Assembly: GCF_003086295.3 (NCBI RefSeq)
Contig: NW_027255454.1
Span: 310,001-374,000 of the forward strand
Reading direction: 5' to 3'
Length of the DNA: 64,000 nt
Source of the DNA: Arachis hypogaea
Taxonomy: Eukaryota > Streptophyta > Magnoliopsida > Fabales > Fabaceae
Part shown: positions 1 to 13,900 of the stretch, one piece after another
How positions within the stretch are numbered: the first letter of the stretch is position 1
Layout: each line of letters begins with the position of its first letter
Notes under the pieces: model-generated
Database searches by the model: none
What the model saw: only the letters and a program-made list of their open reading frames with translations
What the model was told of the DNA's origin: nothing
Position numbers and translations under genes: made by a program

Positions 1-2520
1 GTAGGCTCCTCTGTTTTTTTCTTTTTTCTTACGTTGTGCTGACACTTGTTCTTTAAATGACGCTATCCCGAGGAGGACATATAAAGGCGAGCCGTAATGG
101 CCTCATCTTTGGCAAGCTCCTCCGGTTCTTTTCACAGTTTTTTTGCCTTTTTTTTTTACGTTGTGCTGACCCTCGTTCTTTAAATGACGCTATCACGAGG
201 AGGACACCTAAAGGCGAGCCGTAATGGCCTCATCTTTGGCAAGCTCCTCCGGTTTTTTCTCACAGTTTTTTCTAGGTTTTTTCCCGGTTTTTTTTTTTAC
301 GTTGTACTGACCCTGGTTCTTTAAATGACGCTATCCCGAGGAGGACACCTAAAGGCGAGCCGTAATGGCCTCATCTTTGGCAAGCTCCTCCGGTTTTTTC
401 TCACAGTTTTTTCTAGGGTTTTTCCCGGTTTTTTTTTTTTTACGTTGTACTGACCCTGGTTCTTTAAATGACGCTATCCCGAGGAGGACACCTAAAGGCG
501 AGCCGTAATGGCCTCATCTTTGGCAAGCTCCTCCGATTTTTTTCTCACAGTTTTTTCTAGGTTTTTCTCGGTTTTTTTTCTTACGTTGTACTGACCCTAG
601 TTCTTTAAATGACGCTATCCTGAGGAGGACACCTAAAGGCGAGCCGTAATTGGCCTCATCTTTTGCAAGCTCCTCCGGTTTTTTTTCATGGTATTTTTCT
701 CGGTTTTTTTCCGGTTTTTCCCTTTTTTATTTATTTATTTATTTTTTACGTTATGCCGACCCTCGTTCTTTAAATGACGCTATCCCGAGGAGGACACTTA
801 AAGGAGAGCCGTAATGGCCTCATCTTTGGCAAGCTCCTCCGGTTTTTTTCACATTTTTTTTCCTTTTTTTTTCAGGTAATTTCCCTTTTTTTTTTTTACG
901 TTGTGCTGACCCTCGTTCTTTAAATGACGCTATCCCGAGGAGGACACCTAAAGGCGAGCCGTAATGGCCTCATCTTAGGCAAGCTCTGATTTTTTTTCAC
1001 AGTTTTTTCTTGGTGTTTTCCGGTTTTTTCCCAGTTTTTTTTTTTTACGTTGTGCTGACCCTCGTTCTTTAAATGACGCTATCCCGAGGAGGACACCTAA
1101 AGGTGAGCCGTAATGGCCTCACCTTCGGCAGGCTCATCCGGTTTTTTTTATTTTATTTTACGTTGTGCTGATCCTCGTTCTTTAAAAGACGCTATCCTGA
1201 GGAGGACACCTAAAGCCGAGCCGTATTGACCCTTGTTCTTTAAATGATGCTATCCCGAGGAGGACACCTAAAGGCGAGCCGTAATGACCCTCGTTCCTTA
1301 AATGACGCTATCCCAAGGAGGACACTTAAAGGCGAGCCGTAACGGCCTCATCTTCGGTAGGCTCCTCTGTTTTTTTCTTTTTTCTTACGTTGTGCTGACA
1401 CTTGTTCTTTAAATGACGCTATCTCGAGGAGGACATATAAAGGCGAGCCGTAATGGCCTCATCTTTGGCAAGCTCCTCCGGTTTTTTCTCACAGTTTTTT
1501 CTAGGTTTTTTCCCAGTTTTTTTTTTTACGTTGTACTGACCCTGGTTCTTTAAATGACGCTATCCCGAGGAGGACACCTAAAGGCGAGCCGTAATGGCCT
1601 CATCTTTGGCAAGCTCCTCCGATTTTTCTCTCACAGTTTTTTCTAGGTTTTTCTCGATTTTTTTTTTTTACGTTGTGCTGACCCTAGTTCTTTAAATGAC
1701 GCTATCCCGAGGAGGAAACCTAAAGGCGAGCCGTAATTACCTCATCTTCGGCAGGCTCCTCTGTTTTTTTTTTTTTATTTTGTGCTGACCCTCGTTCTTT
1801 AAATGACGCTATCCCGAGGAGGACACCTAAAGGCGAGCCGTAATGGCCTCATCTTTAGCAAGCTCCTCCGGTTTTTTTCACAGTTTTTTTACCCTTTTTT
1901 TTTTTTGACGTTGTGCTGATCCTGGTTCTTTAAATGACGCTATCACGAGGAGGACACCTAAAGGCGAGCCGTAATGGACTCATCTTTGGCAAGCTCCTCC
2001 GATTTTTTCTCATAGTTTTTTCTAGGTTTTTTCTCGGTTTTTTTTTTTACGTTGTGCTGACCCTCGTTCTTTAAATGACGCTATCCCGAGGAGGAAACCT
2101 AAAGGCGAGATGTAATTGCCTCATCTTCGGCAGGTTCCTCCGGTTTTTTTTTGTTGTGCTATCCCGAGGAGGACACCTAAAGGCGAGCCGTAATGGCCTC
2201 ATCTTCGGCAGGCTCCTCTGTTTTTTTTTTTTTACGTTGTGCTGACCCTCGTTCTTTAATTGATGCTATCCCGAGGAGGACACCTAAAGGGGAGCCGTAA
2301 TGGCCTCATTTTCGGTAGGCTCCCCCGGTATTTTTTTTTTTTACGTTGTGCTGACCCTCGTTCTTTAAATGACGCTATCCCGAGGAGGACACCTAAAGGC
2401 GAGCCGTAATGGCCTCATCTTGGGCAAGCTATGATTTTTTCTTCACAGTTTTTTCTCGGTTTTTTCCGGTTTTTTCCCGATTTTTTTTTTTTACGTTGTG
2501 CTGACCCTCGTTCTTTAAAT
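1..2520 (+). repeat. Satellite sub-block with about 1.4-kb higher-order period
   Basis: A-type units (marker GGACATATAAAGG) lie near 79, 1435 and 2880, giving a 1.36-1.45 kb period. The order A, B, C, D, E, F, G, H, I, J is visible from about 60 to 1430. The second cycle has B and C followed by units of the second set (GGAAACC, CTTTAGCAAGC, TGGACTCATC) near 1.7-2.3 kb. The two short units H and I sit at 1.2-1.3 kb. No gene-like sequence lies between units. Confidence 0.85.
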
Positions 2521-5500
2521 GACGCTATCCCGAGGAGGACACCTAAAGGTGAGCCGTAATGGCCTCACCTTCGGCAGGCTCATCCGGTTTTTTTTATTTT
2601 ATTTTACGTTGTGCTGATCCTCGTTCTTTAAAAGACGCTATCCTGAGGAGGACACCTAAAGCCGAGCCGTATTGACCCTCGTTCTTTAAATGATGCTATC
2701 CCGAGGAGGACACCTAAAGGCGAGCCGTAATGACCCTCGTTCTTTAAATGACGCTATCCCAAGGAGGACACTTAAAGGCGAGCCGTAAAGGCCTCATCTT
2801 CGGTAGGCTCCTCTGTTTTTTTCTTTTTTCTTTCGTTGTGCTGACACTTGTTCTTTAAATGACGCTATCCCGAGGAGGACATATAAAGGCGAGCCGTAAT
2901 GGCCTCATCTTTGGCAAGCTCCTCCGGTTTTTTTCACAGTTTTTTTGCCTTTTTTTTTACGTTGTGCTGACCCTCGTTCTTTAAATGACGCTATCCCGAG
3001 GAGGACACCTAAAGGCGAGCCGTAATGGCCTCATCTTTGGCAAGCTCCTCCGATTTTTTCGCACAGTTTTTTCTAGGTTTTTTCCCGGTTTTTTTTTTTT
3101 ACGTTTTACTGACCCTGGTTCTTTAAATGACGCTATCCCGAGGAGGACACCTAAAGGCAAGCCGTAATGGCCTCATCTTTGGCAAGCTCCTCCGATTTTT
3201 TTCTCACAGTTTTTTCTAGGTTTTTCTCGGTTTTTTTTTCTTACGTCGTACTGACCCTAGTTCTTTAAATGATGCTATCCCGAGGAGGAAACCTAAAGGC
3301 GAGCCGTAATTGCCTCATCTTCGGCAGGTTCCTCCGGTTTTTTTTTCGTTGTGCTATCCCGAGGAGGACACCTAAAGGCGAGCCGTAATGGTCTCATCTT
3401 CGGCAGGCCCCTCTGTTTTTTTTTTTTTTTTACGTTGTGCTGACCTTCGTTCTTTAAATGACGCTATCCTGAGGAGGACACCTAAAGGCGAGCCGTAATG
3501 GCCTCATCTTTGGCAAGCTCCTCCGATTTTTTTCTCACAGTTTTTTCTAGGTTTTTCTCGGATTTTTTTTACGTTGTGCTGACCCTCGTTCTTTAAATGA
3601 CGCTATCCCGAGGAGGACACCTAAAGGCGAGCCGTAATGGCCTCATCTTTGGCAAGCTCCTCCGGTTTTTTTTCAAGGTTTTTTTCTCGGTTTTTTTCCA
3701 GTTTTTCGCTTATTTATTTATTTATTTATTTTTTTACGTTATGCTGACCCTCGTTCTTTAAATGACGCTATCCCGAGGAGGACACTTAAAGGCGAGCCGT
3801 AATGGCCTCATCTTTGGCAAACTCGTCCGGTTTTTTCACATTTTTTTTTCCATTTTTTTTTCAGGTAATTTCCCTTTTTTTTTTTTTACGTTGTGCTGAC
3901 CCTCGTTCTTTAAATGACGCTATCCCGAGGAGGACACCTAAAGGCGAGCCGTAATGGCCTCATCTTGGGCAAGCTCTGATTTTTTTTCACAGTTTTTTCT
4001 CGGTTTTTTCCGGTTTTTTCCCAGTTTTTTTTTTTTTTACGTTGTGCTGACCCTCGTTCTTTAAATGACGCTATCCCGAGGAGGACACCTAAAGGTGAGC
4101 CGTAATGGCCTCATCTTCGGCAGGCTCATCCGGTTTTTTTTATTTTATTTTACGTTGTGCTGATCCTCGTTCTTTAAATGACGCTATCCTGAGGAGGACA
4201 CCTAAAGCCGAGCCATATTGACCCTCGTTCTTTAAATGATGCTATCCCGAGGAGGACACCTAAAGGCGAGCCGTAATGACCCTCGTTCTTTAAATGACGC
4301 TATCCCGAGGAGGACACTTAAAGGCGAGCCGTAACGGCCTCATCTTTGGTAGGCTCCTCTGTTTTTTTCTTTTTTCTTACGTTGTGCTGACACTTGTTCT
4401 TTAAATGACGCTATCCCGAGGAGGACATATAAAGGCGAGCCGTAATGGCCTCATCTTTGGCAAGCTCCTCCGGTTTTTTTCACAGTTTTTTTGCCTTTTT
4501 TTTTTTACGTTGTGCTGACCCTCGTTCTTTAAATGACGCTATCCCGAGGAGGACACCTAAAGGCGAGCCGTAATGGCCTCATCTTTGGCAAGCTCCTCCG
4601 GTTTTTTTTCATGGTTTTTTTCTCGGTTTTTTTCCGGTTTTTCCCTTTTTTATTTATTTATTTATTTTTTTACGTTATGCTAACCCTCGTTCTTTAAATG
4701 ACGCTATCCCGAGGAGGACACTTAAAGGCGAGTCGTAATGGCCTCATCTTTGGCAAGCTCCTCCAGTTTTTTTCACATTTTTTTTCCTTTTTTTTCAGGT
4801 AATTTCCCTTTTTTTTTTTTTACGTTGTGCTGACCCTCGTTCTTTAAATGACGCTATCCCGAGGAGGACACCTAAAGGCGAGCCGTAATGGCCTCATCTT
4901 AAGCAAGCTCTGATTTTTTTTCACAGTTTTTTCTCGGTTTTTTCCGGTTTTTTCCCAGTTTTTTTTTTTTACGTTGTGCTGACCCTCGTTCTTTTAATGA
5001 CGCTATCCCGAGGAGGACACCTAAAGGTGAGCCGTAATGGCCTCACCTTCGGCAGGCTCATCCGGTTTTTTTTATTTTATTTTACGTTGTGCTGATCCTC
5101 GTTCTTTAAAAGACGCTATCCTGAGGAGGACACCTAAAGCCGAGCCGTAATGACCCTCGTTCTTTAAATGACGCTATCCCAAGGAGGACACTTAAAGGCG
5201 AGCCGTAACGGCCTCATCTTCGGTAGGCTCCTCTGTTTTTTTCTTTTTTCTTACGTTGTGCTGACACTTGTTCTTTAAATGACGCTATCCCGAGGAGGAC
5301 ATATAAAGGCGAGCCGTAATGGCCTCATCTTTGGCAAGCTCCTCCGGTTTTTTCTCACAGTTTTTTCTAGGTTTTTTCCCGGTTTTTTTTTTTTACGTTG
5401 TACTGACCCTGGTTCTTTAAATGACGCGATCCCGAGGAGGACACCTAAAGGCGAGCCGTAATGGCCTCATCTTTGGCAAGCTCCTCCGATTTTTTTCTCA

Positions 5501-5880
5501 CAGTTTTTTCTAGGTTTTTCTCGGTTTTTTTTTCTTACGTTGTACTGACCCTAGTTCTTTAAATGACGCTATCCCGAGGAGGACACCTAAAGGCGAGCTG
5601 TAATGGCCTCATCTTTGGCAAGCTCCTCCGGTTTTTTTTATTGGTTTTTTTCTCGGTTTTTTTCCGGTTTTTCCCTTTTTTATTTATTTATTTATTTTTT
5701 TACGTTATGCTGACCCTCGTTCTTTAAATGACGCTATCCCGAGGAGGACACTTAAAGGCGAGCCGTAATGGCCTCATCTTTGGCAAACTCGTCCGGTTTT
5801 TTTCACATTTTTTTTTCCATTTTTTTTTCAGGTAATTTCCCTTTTTTTTTTTACGTTGTGCTGACCCTCGTTCTTTAAAT
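2521..5880 (+). repeat. 3.36-kb tandem duplication, copy 1
   Basis: Nearly the same sequence occurs 3360 bp later. Private variants shared by both copies include TTTTTTCGCACAG (about 3056 and 6416), TTTTTCGCTTATTT (about 3705 and 7067), TTTCGTTGTGC after a J unit (about 2831 and 6191) and GAGCCATATTGACC (4211 and 7571). The differences I saw are homopolymer lengths and a few substitutions, for example GAGTCG near 4730 against GAGCCG near 8090. It spans more than two higher-order cycles. Confidence 0.88.
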
Positions 5881-8800
5881 GACGCTATCCCGAGGAGGAC
5901 ACCTAAAGGTGAGCCGTAATGGCCTCACCTTCGGCAGGCTCATCCGGTTTTTTTTATTTTATTTTACGTTGTGCTGATCCTCGTTCTTTAAAAGACGCTA
6001 TCCTGAGGAGGACACCTAAAGCCGAGCCGTATTGACCCTCGTTCTTTAAATGATGCTATCCCGAGGAGGACACCTAAAGGCGAGCCGTAATGACCCTCGT
6101 TCTTTAAATGACGCTATCCCAAGGAGGACACTTAAAGGCGAGCCGTAACGGCCTCATCTTCGGTAGGCTCCTCTGTTTTTTTCTTTTTTCTTTCGTTGTG
6201 CTGACACTTGTTCTTTAAATGACGCTATCCCGAGGAGGACATATAAAGGCGAGCCGTAATGGCCTCATCTTTGGCAAGCTCCTCCGGTTTTTTTCATAGT
6301 TTTTTTGCCTTTTTTTTTACGTTGTGCTGACCCTCGTTCTTTAAATGACGCTATCCCGAGGAGGACACCTAAAGGCGAGCCGTAATGGCCTCATCTTTGG
6401 CAAGCTCCTCCGATTTTTTCGCACAGTTTTTTCTAGGTTTTTTCCCGGTTTTTTTTTTTACGTTTTACTGACCCTGGTTCTTTAAATGACGCTATCCCGA
6501 GGAGGACACCTAAAGGCAAGCCGTAATGGCCTCATCTTTGGCAAGCTCCTCCGATTTTTTTCTCACAGTTTTTTCTAGGTTTTTCTCGGTTTTTTTTTCT
6601 TACGTCGTACTGACCCTAGTTCTTTAAATGATGCTATCCCGAGGAGGAAACCTAAAGGCGAGCCGTAATTGCCTCATCTTCGGCAGGTTCCTCCGGTTTT
6701 TTTTTCGTTGTGCTATCCCGAGGAGGACACCTAAAGGCGAGCCGTAATGGTCTCATCTTCGGCAGGCCCCTCTGTTTTTTTTTTTTTTTACGTTGTGCTG
6801 ACCTTCGTTCTTTAAATGACGCTATCCTGAGGAGGACACCTAAAGGCGAGCCGTAATGGCCTCATCTTTGGCAAGCTCCTCCGATTTTTTTCTCACAGTT
6901 TTTTCTAGGTTTTTCTCGGATTTTTTTTACGTTGTGCTGACCCTCGTTCTTTAAATGACGCTATCCCGAGGAGGACACCTAAAGGCGAGCCGTAATGGCC
7001 TCATCTTTGGCAAGCTCCTCCGGTTTTTTTTCAAGGTTTTTTTCTCGGTTTTTTTCCAGTTTTTCGCTTATTTATTTATTTATTTATTTTTTTACGTTAT
7101 GCTGACCCTCGTTCTTTAAATGACGCTATCCCGAGGAGGACACTTAAAGGCGAGCCGTAATGGCCTCATCTTTGGCAAACTCGTCCGGTTTTTTTCACAT
7201 TTTTTTTTCCATTTTTTTTTCAGGTAATTTCCCTTTTTTTTTTTTTACGTTGTGCTGACCCTCGTTCTTTAAATGACGCTATCCCGAGGAGGACACCTAA
7301 AGGCGAGCCGTAATGGCCTCATCTTGGGCAAGCTCTGATTTTTTTTCACAGTTTTTTCTCGGTTTTTTCCGGTTTTTTCCCAGTTTTTTTTTTTTTTTTA
7401 CGTTGTGCTGACCCTCGTTCTTTAAATGACGCTATCCCGAGGAGGACACCTAAAGGTGAGCCGTAATGGCCTCATCTTCGGCAGGCTCATCCGGTTTTTT
7501 TTATTTTATTTTACGTTGTGCTGATCCTCGTTCTTTAAATGACGCTATCCTGAGGAGGACACCTAAAGCCGAGCCATATTGACCCTCGTTCTTTAAATGA
7601 TGCTATCCCGAGGAGGACACCTAAAGGCGAGCCGTAATGACCCTCGTTCTTTAAATGACGCTATCCCGAGGAGGACACTTAAAGGCGAGCCGTAACGGCC
7701 TCATCTTTGGTAGGCTCCTCTGTTTTTTTCTTTTTTCTTACGTTGTGCTGACACTTGTTCTTTAAATGACGCTATCCCGAGGAGGACATATAAAGGCGAG
7801 CCGTAATGGCCTCATCTTTGGCAAGCTCCTCCGGTTTTTTTCACAGTTTTTTTGCCTTTTTTTTTTTACGTTGTGCTGACCCTCGTTCTTTAAATGACGC
7901 TATCCCGAGGAGGACACCTAAAGGCGAGCCGTAATGGCCTCATCTTTGGCAAGCTCCTCCGGTTTTTTTTCATGGTTTTTTTCTCGGTTTTTTTCCGGTT
8001 TTTCCCTTTTTTATTTATTTATTTATTTTTTTACGTTATGCTAACCCTCGTTCTTTAAATGACGCTATCCCGAGGAGGACACTTAAAGGCGAGCCGTAAT
8101 GGCCTCATCTTTGGCAAGCTCCTCCAGTTTTTTTCACATTTTTTTTCCTTTTTTTTCAGGTAATTTCCCTTTTTTTTTTTTTTACGTTGTGCTGACCCTC
8201 GTTCTTTAAATGACGCTATCCCGAGGAGGACACCTAAAGGCGAGCCGTAATGGCCTCATCTTAAGCAAGCTCTGATTTTTTTTCACAGTTTTTTCTCGGT
8301 TTTTTCCGGTTTTTTCCCAGTTTTTTTTTTTACGTTGTGCTGACCCTCGTTCTTTTAATGACGCTATCCCGAGGAGGACACCTAAAGGTGAGCCGTAATG
8401 GCCTCACCTTCGGCAGGCTCATCCGGTTTTTTTTATTTTATTTTACGTTGTGCTGATCCTCGTTCTTTAAAAGACGCTATCCTGAGGAGGACACCTAAAG
8501 CCGAGCCGTAATGACCCTCGTTCTTTAAATGACGCTATCCCAAGGAGGACACTTAAAGGCGAGCCGTAACGGCCTCATCTTCGGTAGGCTCCTCTGTTTT
8601 TTTCTTTTTTCTTACGTTGTGCTGACACTTGTTCTTTAAATGACGCTATCCCGAGGAGGACATATAAAGGCGAGCCGTAATGGCCTCATCTTTGGCAAGC
8701 TCCTCCGGTTTTTTCTCACAGTTTTTTCTAGGTTTTTTCCCGGTTTTTTTTTTTTACGTTGTACTGACCCTGGTTCTTTAAATGACGCGATCCCGAGGAG

Positions 8801-9240
8801 GACACCTAAAGGCGAGCCGTAATGGCCTCATCTTTGGCAAGCTCCTCCGATTTTTTTCTCACAGTTTTTTCTAGGTTTTTCTCGGTTTTTTTTTCTTACG
8901 TTGTACTGACCCTAGTTCTTTAAATGACGCTATCCCGAGGAGGACACCTAAAGGCGAGCTGTAATGGCCTCATCTTTGGCAAGCTCCTCCGGTTTTTTTT
9001 ATTGGTTTTTTTCTCGGTTTTTTCCGGTTTTTCCCTTTTTTATTTATTTATTTATTTTTTTACGTTATGCTGACCCTCGTTCTTTAAATGACGCTATCCC
9101 GAGGAGGACACTTAAAGGCGAGCCGTAATGGCCTCATCTTTGGCAAACTCGTCCGGTTTTTTTCACATTTTTTTTTCCATTTTTTTTTCAGGTAATTTCC
9201 CTTTTTTTTTTTTACGTTGTGCTGACCCTCGTTCTTTAAA
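5881..9240 (+). repeat. 3.36-kb tandem duplication, copy 2
   Basis: This copy directly abuts copy 1 (offset 3360-3361). The copies diverge just past 9240, where copy 1 continues into a GGTGAGCC (type G) unit and copy 2 into an F unit (TCTTGGGCAAGC). Base-to-base correspondence over whole 60-base lines indicates a young duplication. Confidence 0.88.
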
Positions 9241-10980
9241 TGACGCTATCCCGAGGAGGACACCTAAAGGCGAGCCGTAATGGCCTCATCTTGGGCAAGC
9301 TCTGATTTTTTTTCACAGTTTTTTCTCGGTTTTTTCCGGTTTTTTCCCAGTTTTTTTTTTTTTTTACGTTGTGCTGACCCTCGTTCTTTAAATGACGCTA
9401 TCCCGAGGAGGACACCTAAAGGTGAGCCGTAATGGCCTCATCTTCGGCAGGCTCATCCGGTTTTTTTTATTTTATTTTACGTTGTGCTGATCCTCGTTCT
9501 TTAAATGACGCTATCCTGAGGAGGACACCTAAAGCCGAGCCATATTGACCCTCGTTCTTTAAATGATGCTATCCCGAGGAGGACACCTAAAGGCGAGCCG
9601 TAATGACCCTCGTTCTTTAAATGACGCTATCCCGAGGAGGACACTTAAAGGCGAGCCGTAACGGCCTCATCTTCGGTAGGCTCCTCTGTTTTTTTCTTTT
9701 TTCTTACGTTGTGCTGACACTTGTTCTTTAAATGACGCTATCCCGAGGAGGACATATAAAGGCGAGCCGTAATGGCCTCATCTTTGGCAAGCTCCTCCGG
9801 TTTTTTTCACAGTTTTTTTGCCTTTTTTTTTTTACGTTGTGCTGACCCTCGTTCTTTAAATGACGCTATCCCGAGGAGGACACCTAAAGGCGAGCCGTAA
9901 TGGCCTCATCTTTGGCAAGCTCCTCCGGTTTTTTTTCATGGTTTTTTTCTCGGTTTTTTTCCGGTTTTTCCCTTTTTTATTTATTTATTTATTTTTTTAC
10001 GTTATGCTAACCCTCGTTCTTTAAATGACGCTATCCCGAGGAGGACACTTAAAGGCGAGCCGTAATGGCCTCATCTGTGGCAAGCTCCTCCAGTTTTTTT
10101 CACATTTTTTTTTCCTTTTTTTTCCGGTAATTTCCCTTTTTTTTTTTTTTACGTTGTGCTGACCCTCGTTCTTTAAATGACGCTATCCCGAGGAGGACAC
10201 CTAAAGGCGAGCCGTAATGGCCTCATCTTAAGCAAGCTCTGATTTTTTTTCACAGTTTTTTCTCGGTTTTTTCCGGTTTTTTCCCAGTTTTTTTTTTTTT
10301 TACGTTGTGCTGACCCTCGTTCTTTTAATGACGCTATCCCGAGGAGGACACCTAAAGGTGAGCCGTAATGGCCTCACCTTCGGCAGGCTCATCCGGTTTT
10401 TTTTATTTTATTTTACGTTGTGCTGATCCTCGTTCTTTAAAAGACGCTATCCTGAGGAGGACACCTAAAGCCGAGCCGTAATGACCCTCGTTCTTTAAAT
10501 GACGCTATCCCAAGGAGGACACTTAAAGGCGAGCCGTAACGGCCTCATCTTCGGTAGGCTCCTCTGTTTTTTTCTTTTTACTTACGTTGTGCTGACACTT
10601 GTTCTTTAAATGACGCTATCCCGAGGAGGACATATAAAGGCGAGCCGTAATGGCCTCATCTTTGGCAAGCTCCTCCGGTTTTTTCTCACAGTTTTTTCTA
10701 GGTTTTTTCCCGGTTTTTTATTTTTACGTTGTACTGACCCTGGTTCTTTAAATGACGCGATCCCGAGGAGGACACCTAAAGGCGAGCCGTAATGGCCTCA
10801 TCTTTGGCAAGCTCCTCCGATTTTTTTCTCACAGTTTTTTCTAGGTTTTTCTCGGTTTTTTTTTCTTACGTTGTACTGACCCTAGTTCTTTAAATGACGC
10901 TATCCCGAGGAGGACACCTAAAGGCGAGCTGTAATGGCCTCATCTTTGGCAAGCTCCTCCGGTTTTTTTATTGGTTTTTT
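9241..10980 (+). repeat. Third, partial copy of the 3.36-kb duplication
   Basis: Matches about 7270-9000 at an offset of about 1966-1970. It shares the rare GAGCCATATTGACC junction (9537), the AAGCAAGCTCTG F-unit variant near 10230 and the B unit with GACGCGATCCC near 10755. It ends near the ATTGG linker variant at about 10970, after which sequence changes to A-type at about 11130. Limits are set by eye to within about one unit. Confidence 0.75.
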
Positions 10981-13900
10981 TCTCGGTTTTTTTCCGGTTT
11001 TTCCCTTTTTTATTTATTTATTTATTTTTTTACGTTATGCTGACCCTCGTTCTTTAAATGACGCTATCCCGAGGAGGACACTTAAAGGCGAGCCGTAATG
11101 GCCTCATCTTTGGCAAGCTCCTCCGGTTTTTTTCACAGTTTTTTTGCCTTTTTTTTTTTACGTTGTGCTGACCCTCGTTCTTTAAATGACGCTATCCCGA
11201 GGAGGACACCTAAAGGCGAGCCGTAATGGCCTCATCTTTGGCAAGCTCCTCCGGTTTTTTTTCATGGTTTTTTTCTCGGTTTTTTTCCGGTTTTTCCCTT
11301 TTTTATTTATTTATTTATTTTTTTACGTTATGCTAACCCTCGTTCTTTAAATGACGCTATCCCGACGAGGACACTTAAAGGCGAGCCGTAATGGCCTCAT
11401 CTTTGGCAAGCTCCTCCGGTTTTTTTCACATTTTTTTTTCCTTTTTTTTCAGGTAATTTCCCTTTTTTTTTTTTTTACGTTGTGCTGACCCTCGTTCTTT
11501 AAATGACGCTATCCCGAGGAGGACACCTAAAGGCGAGCCGTAATGGCCTCATCTTAGGCAAGCTCTGATTTTTTTTCACAGTTTTTTCTCGGTTTTTTCC
11601 GGTTTTTTCCCAGTTTTTTTTTTTTACGTTGTGCTGACCCTGGTTCTTTAAATGACGCTATCCCGAGGAGGACACCTAAAGGTGAGCCGTGATGGCCTCA
11701 CCTTCGGCAGGCTCATCCGATTTTTTTTATTTTATTTTACGTTGTGCTGATCCTCGTTCTTTAAAAGACGTTATCCTGAGGAGGACACCTAAAGCCGAGC
11801 CGTAATGACCCTTGTTCTTTAAATGACGCTATCCCAAGGAGGACACTTAAAGGCGAGCCGTGACGGCCTCATCTTCGGTAGGCTCCTCTGTTTTTTTCTT
11901 TTTTCTTACGTTGTGCTGACACTTGTTCTTTAAATGACGCTATCCCGAGGAGGACATATAAAGGCGAGCCGTAATGGCCTCATCTTTGGCATGCTCCTCC
12001 GGTTTTTTCTCACAGTTTTTTCTAGGTTTTTTCCCGGTTTTTTTTTTTTACGTTGTACTGACCCTGGTTCTTTAAATGACGCGATCCCGAGGAGGACACC
12101 TAAAGGCGAGCCGTAATGGCCTCATCTTTGGCAAGCTCCTCCGATTTTTTTCTCACAGTTTTTTCTAGGTTTTTCTCGGTTTTTTTTTCTTACGTTTTAC
12201 TGACCCTAGTTCTTTAAATGACGCTATCCCGAGGAGGACACCTAAAGGAGAGCTGTAATGGCCTCATCTTTGGCAAGCTCCTCCGGTTTTTTTTATTGGT
12301 TTTTTTCTCGGTTTTTTTCCGGTTTTTCCCTTTTTTATTTATTTATTTATTTTTTTACGTTATGCTGACCCTCGTTCTTTAAATGACGCTATCCCGAGGA
12401 GGACACTTAAAGGCGAGCCGTAATGGCCTCATCTTTGGCAAGCTCCTCCGGTTTTTTTCACATTTTTTTTCCTTTTTTTTTCAGGTAATTTCCCTTTTTT
12501 TTTTTTTTACGTTGTGCTGACCCTCGTTCTTTAAATGACGCTATTCCGAGGAGGACACCTAAAGGCGAGCCGTAATGGCCTCATCTTAGGCAAGCTCTGA
12601 TTTTTTTTCACAGTTTTTTCTCGGTTTTTTTTTTTACGTTGTGCTGACCCTCGTTCTTTAAATGACGCTATCCCGAGGAGGACACCTAAAGGTGAGCCGT
12701 AATGGCCTCACCTTCGGCAGACTCATCCGGTGTTTTTTATTTTATTTTACGTTGTGCTGATCCTCGTTCTTTAAAAGACGCTATCCTGAGGAGGACACCT
12801 AAAGCCGAGCCGTATTGACCCTCGTTCTTTAAATGATGCTATCCCGAGGAGGACACCTAAAGGCGAGCCGTAATGACCCTCGTTCTTTAAATGACGCTAT
12901 CCCAAGGAGGACACTTAAAGGCGAGCCGTAACGGCCTCATCTTCGGTAGGCTCCTCTGTTTTTTTCTTTTTTCTTACGTTGTGCTGACACTTGTTCTTTA
13001 AATGACGCTATCCCGAGGAGGACATATAAAGGCGAGCCGTAATGGCCTCATCTTTGGCAAGTTCCTCCGGTTTATTTCACAGTTTTTTTGCCTTTTTTTT
13101 TTTACGTTGTGCTGACCCTCGTTCTTTAAATGACGCTATCCCGAGGAGGACACCTAAAGGCGAGCCGTAATGGCCTCATCTTTGGCAAGCTCCTCCGGTT
13201 TTTTCTCACAGTTTTTTCTAGCTTTTTTCCCGGTTTTTTTTTTTACGTTGTACTGACCCTGGTTCTTTAAATGACGCTATCCCGAGGAGGACACCTAAAG
13301 GCGAGCCGTAATGGCCTCATCTTTGGCAAGCTCCTCCGATTTTTTTCTCACAGTTTTTTCTAGGTTTTTCTCGGTTTTTTTTTCTTACGTTGTACTTACC
13401 CTAATTCTTTAAATGACGCTATCCCGAGGAGGACACCTAAAGGCGAGCCGTAATGGCCTCATCTTTGGCAAGCTCCTCCGGTTTTTTTTCATGGTTTTTT
13501 TCTCGGTTTTTTTCCGGTTTTTCCCTTTTTTATTTCTTTATTTATTTTTTTACGTTATGCTGACCCTCGTTCTTTAAATGACGCTATCCCGAGGAGGACA
13601 CTTAAAGGCGAGCCGTAATGGCCTCATCTTTGGCAAGCTCCTCCGGTTTTTTTCACATTTTTTTTCCTTTTTTTTCAGGTAATTTCCCTTTTTTTTTTTT
13701 ACGTTGTGCTGACCCTCGTTCTTTAAATGACGCTATCCCGATGAGGACACCTAAAGGCGAGCCGTAATGGCCTCATCTTAGGCAAGCTCTGATTTTTTTT
13801 CACAGTTTTTTCTCAGTTTTTTCTGGTTTTTTCCCAGTTTTTTTTTTTTTTTTTTTTACGTTGTGCTGACCCTCGTTCTTTAAATGACGCTATCCCGAGG

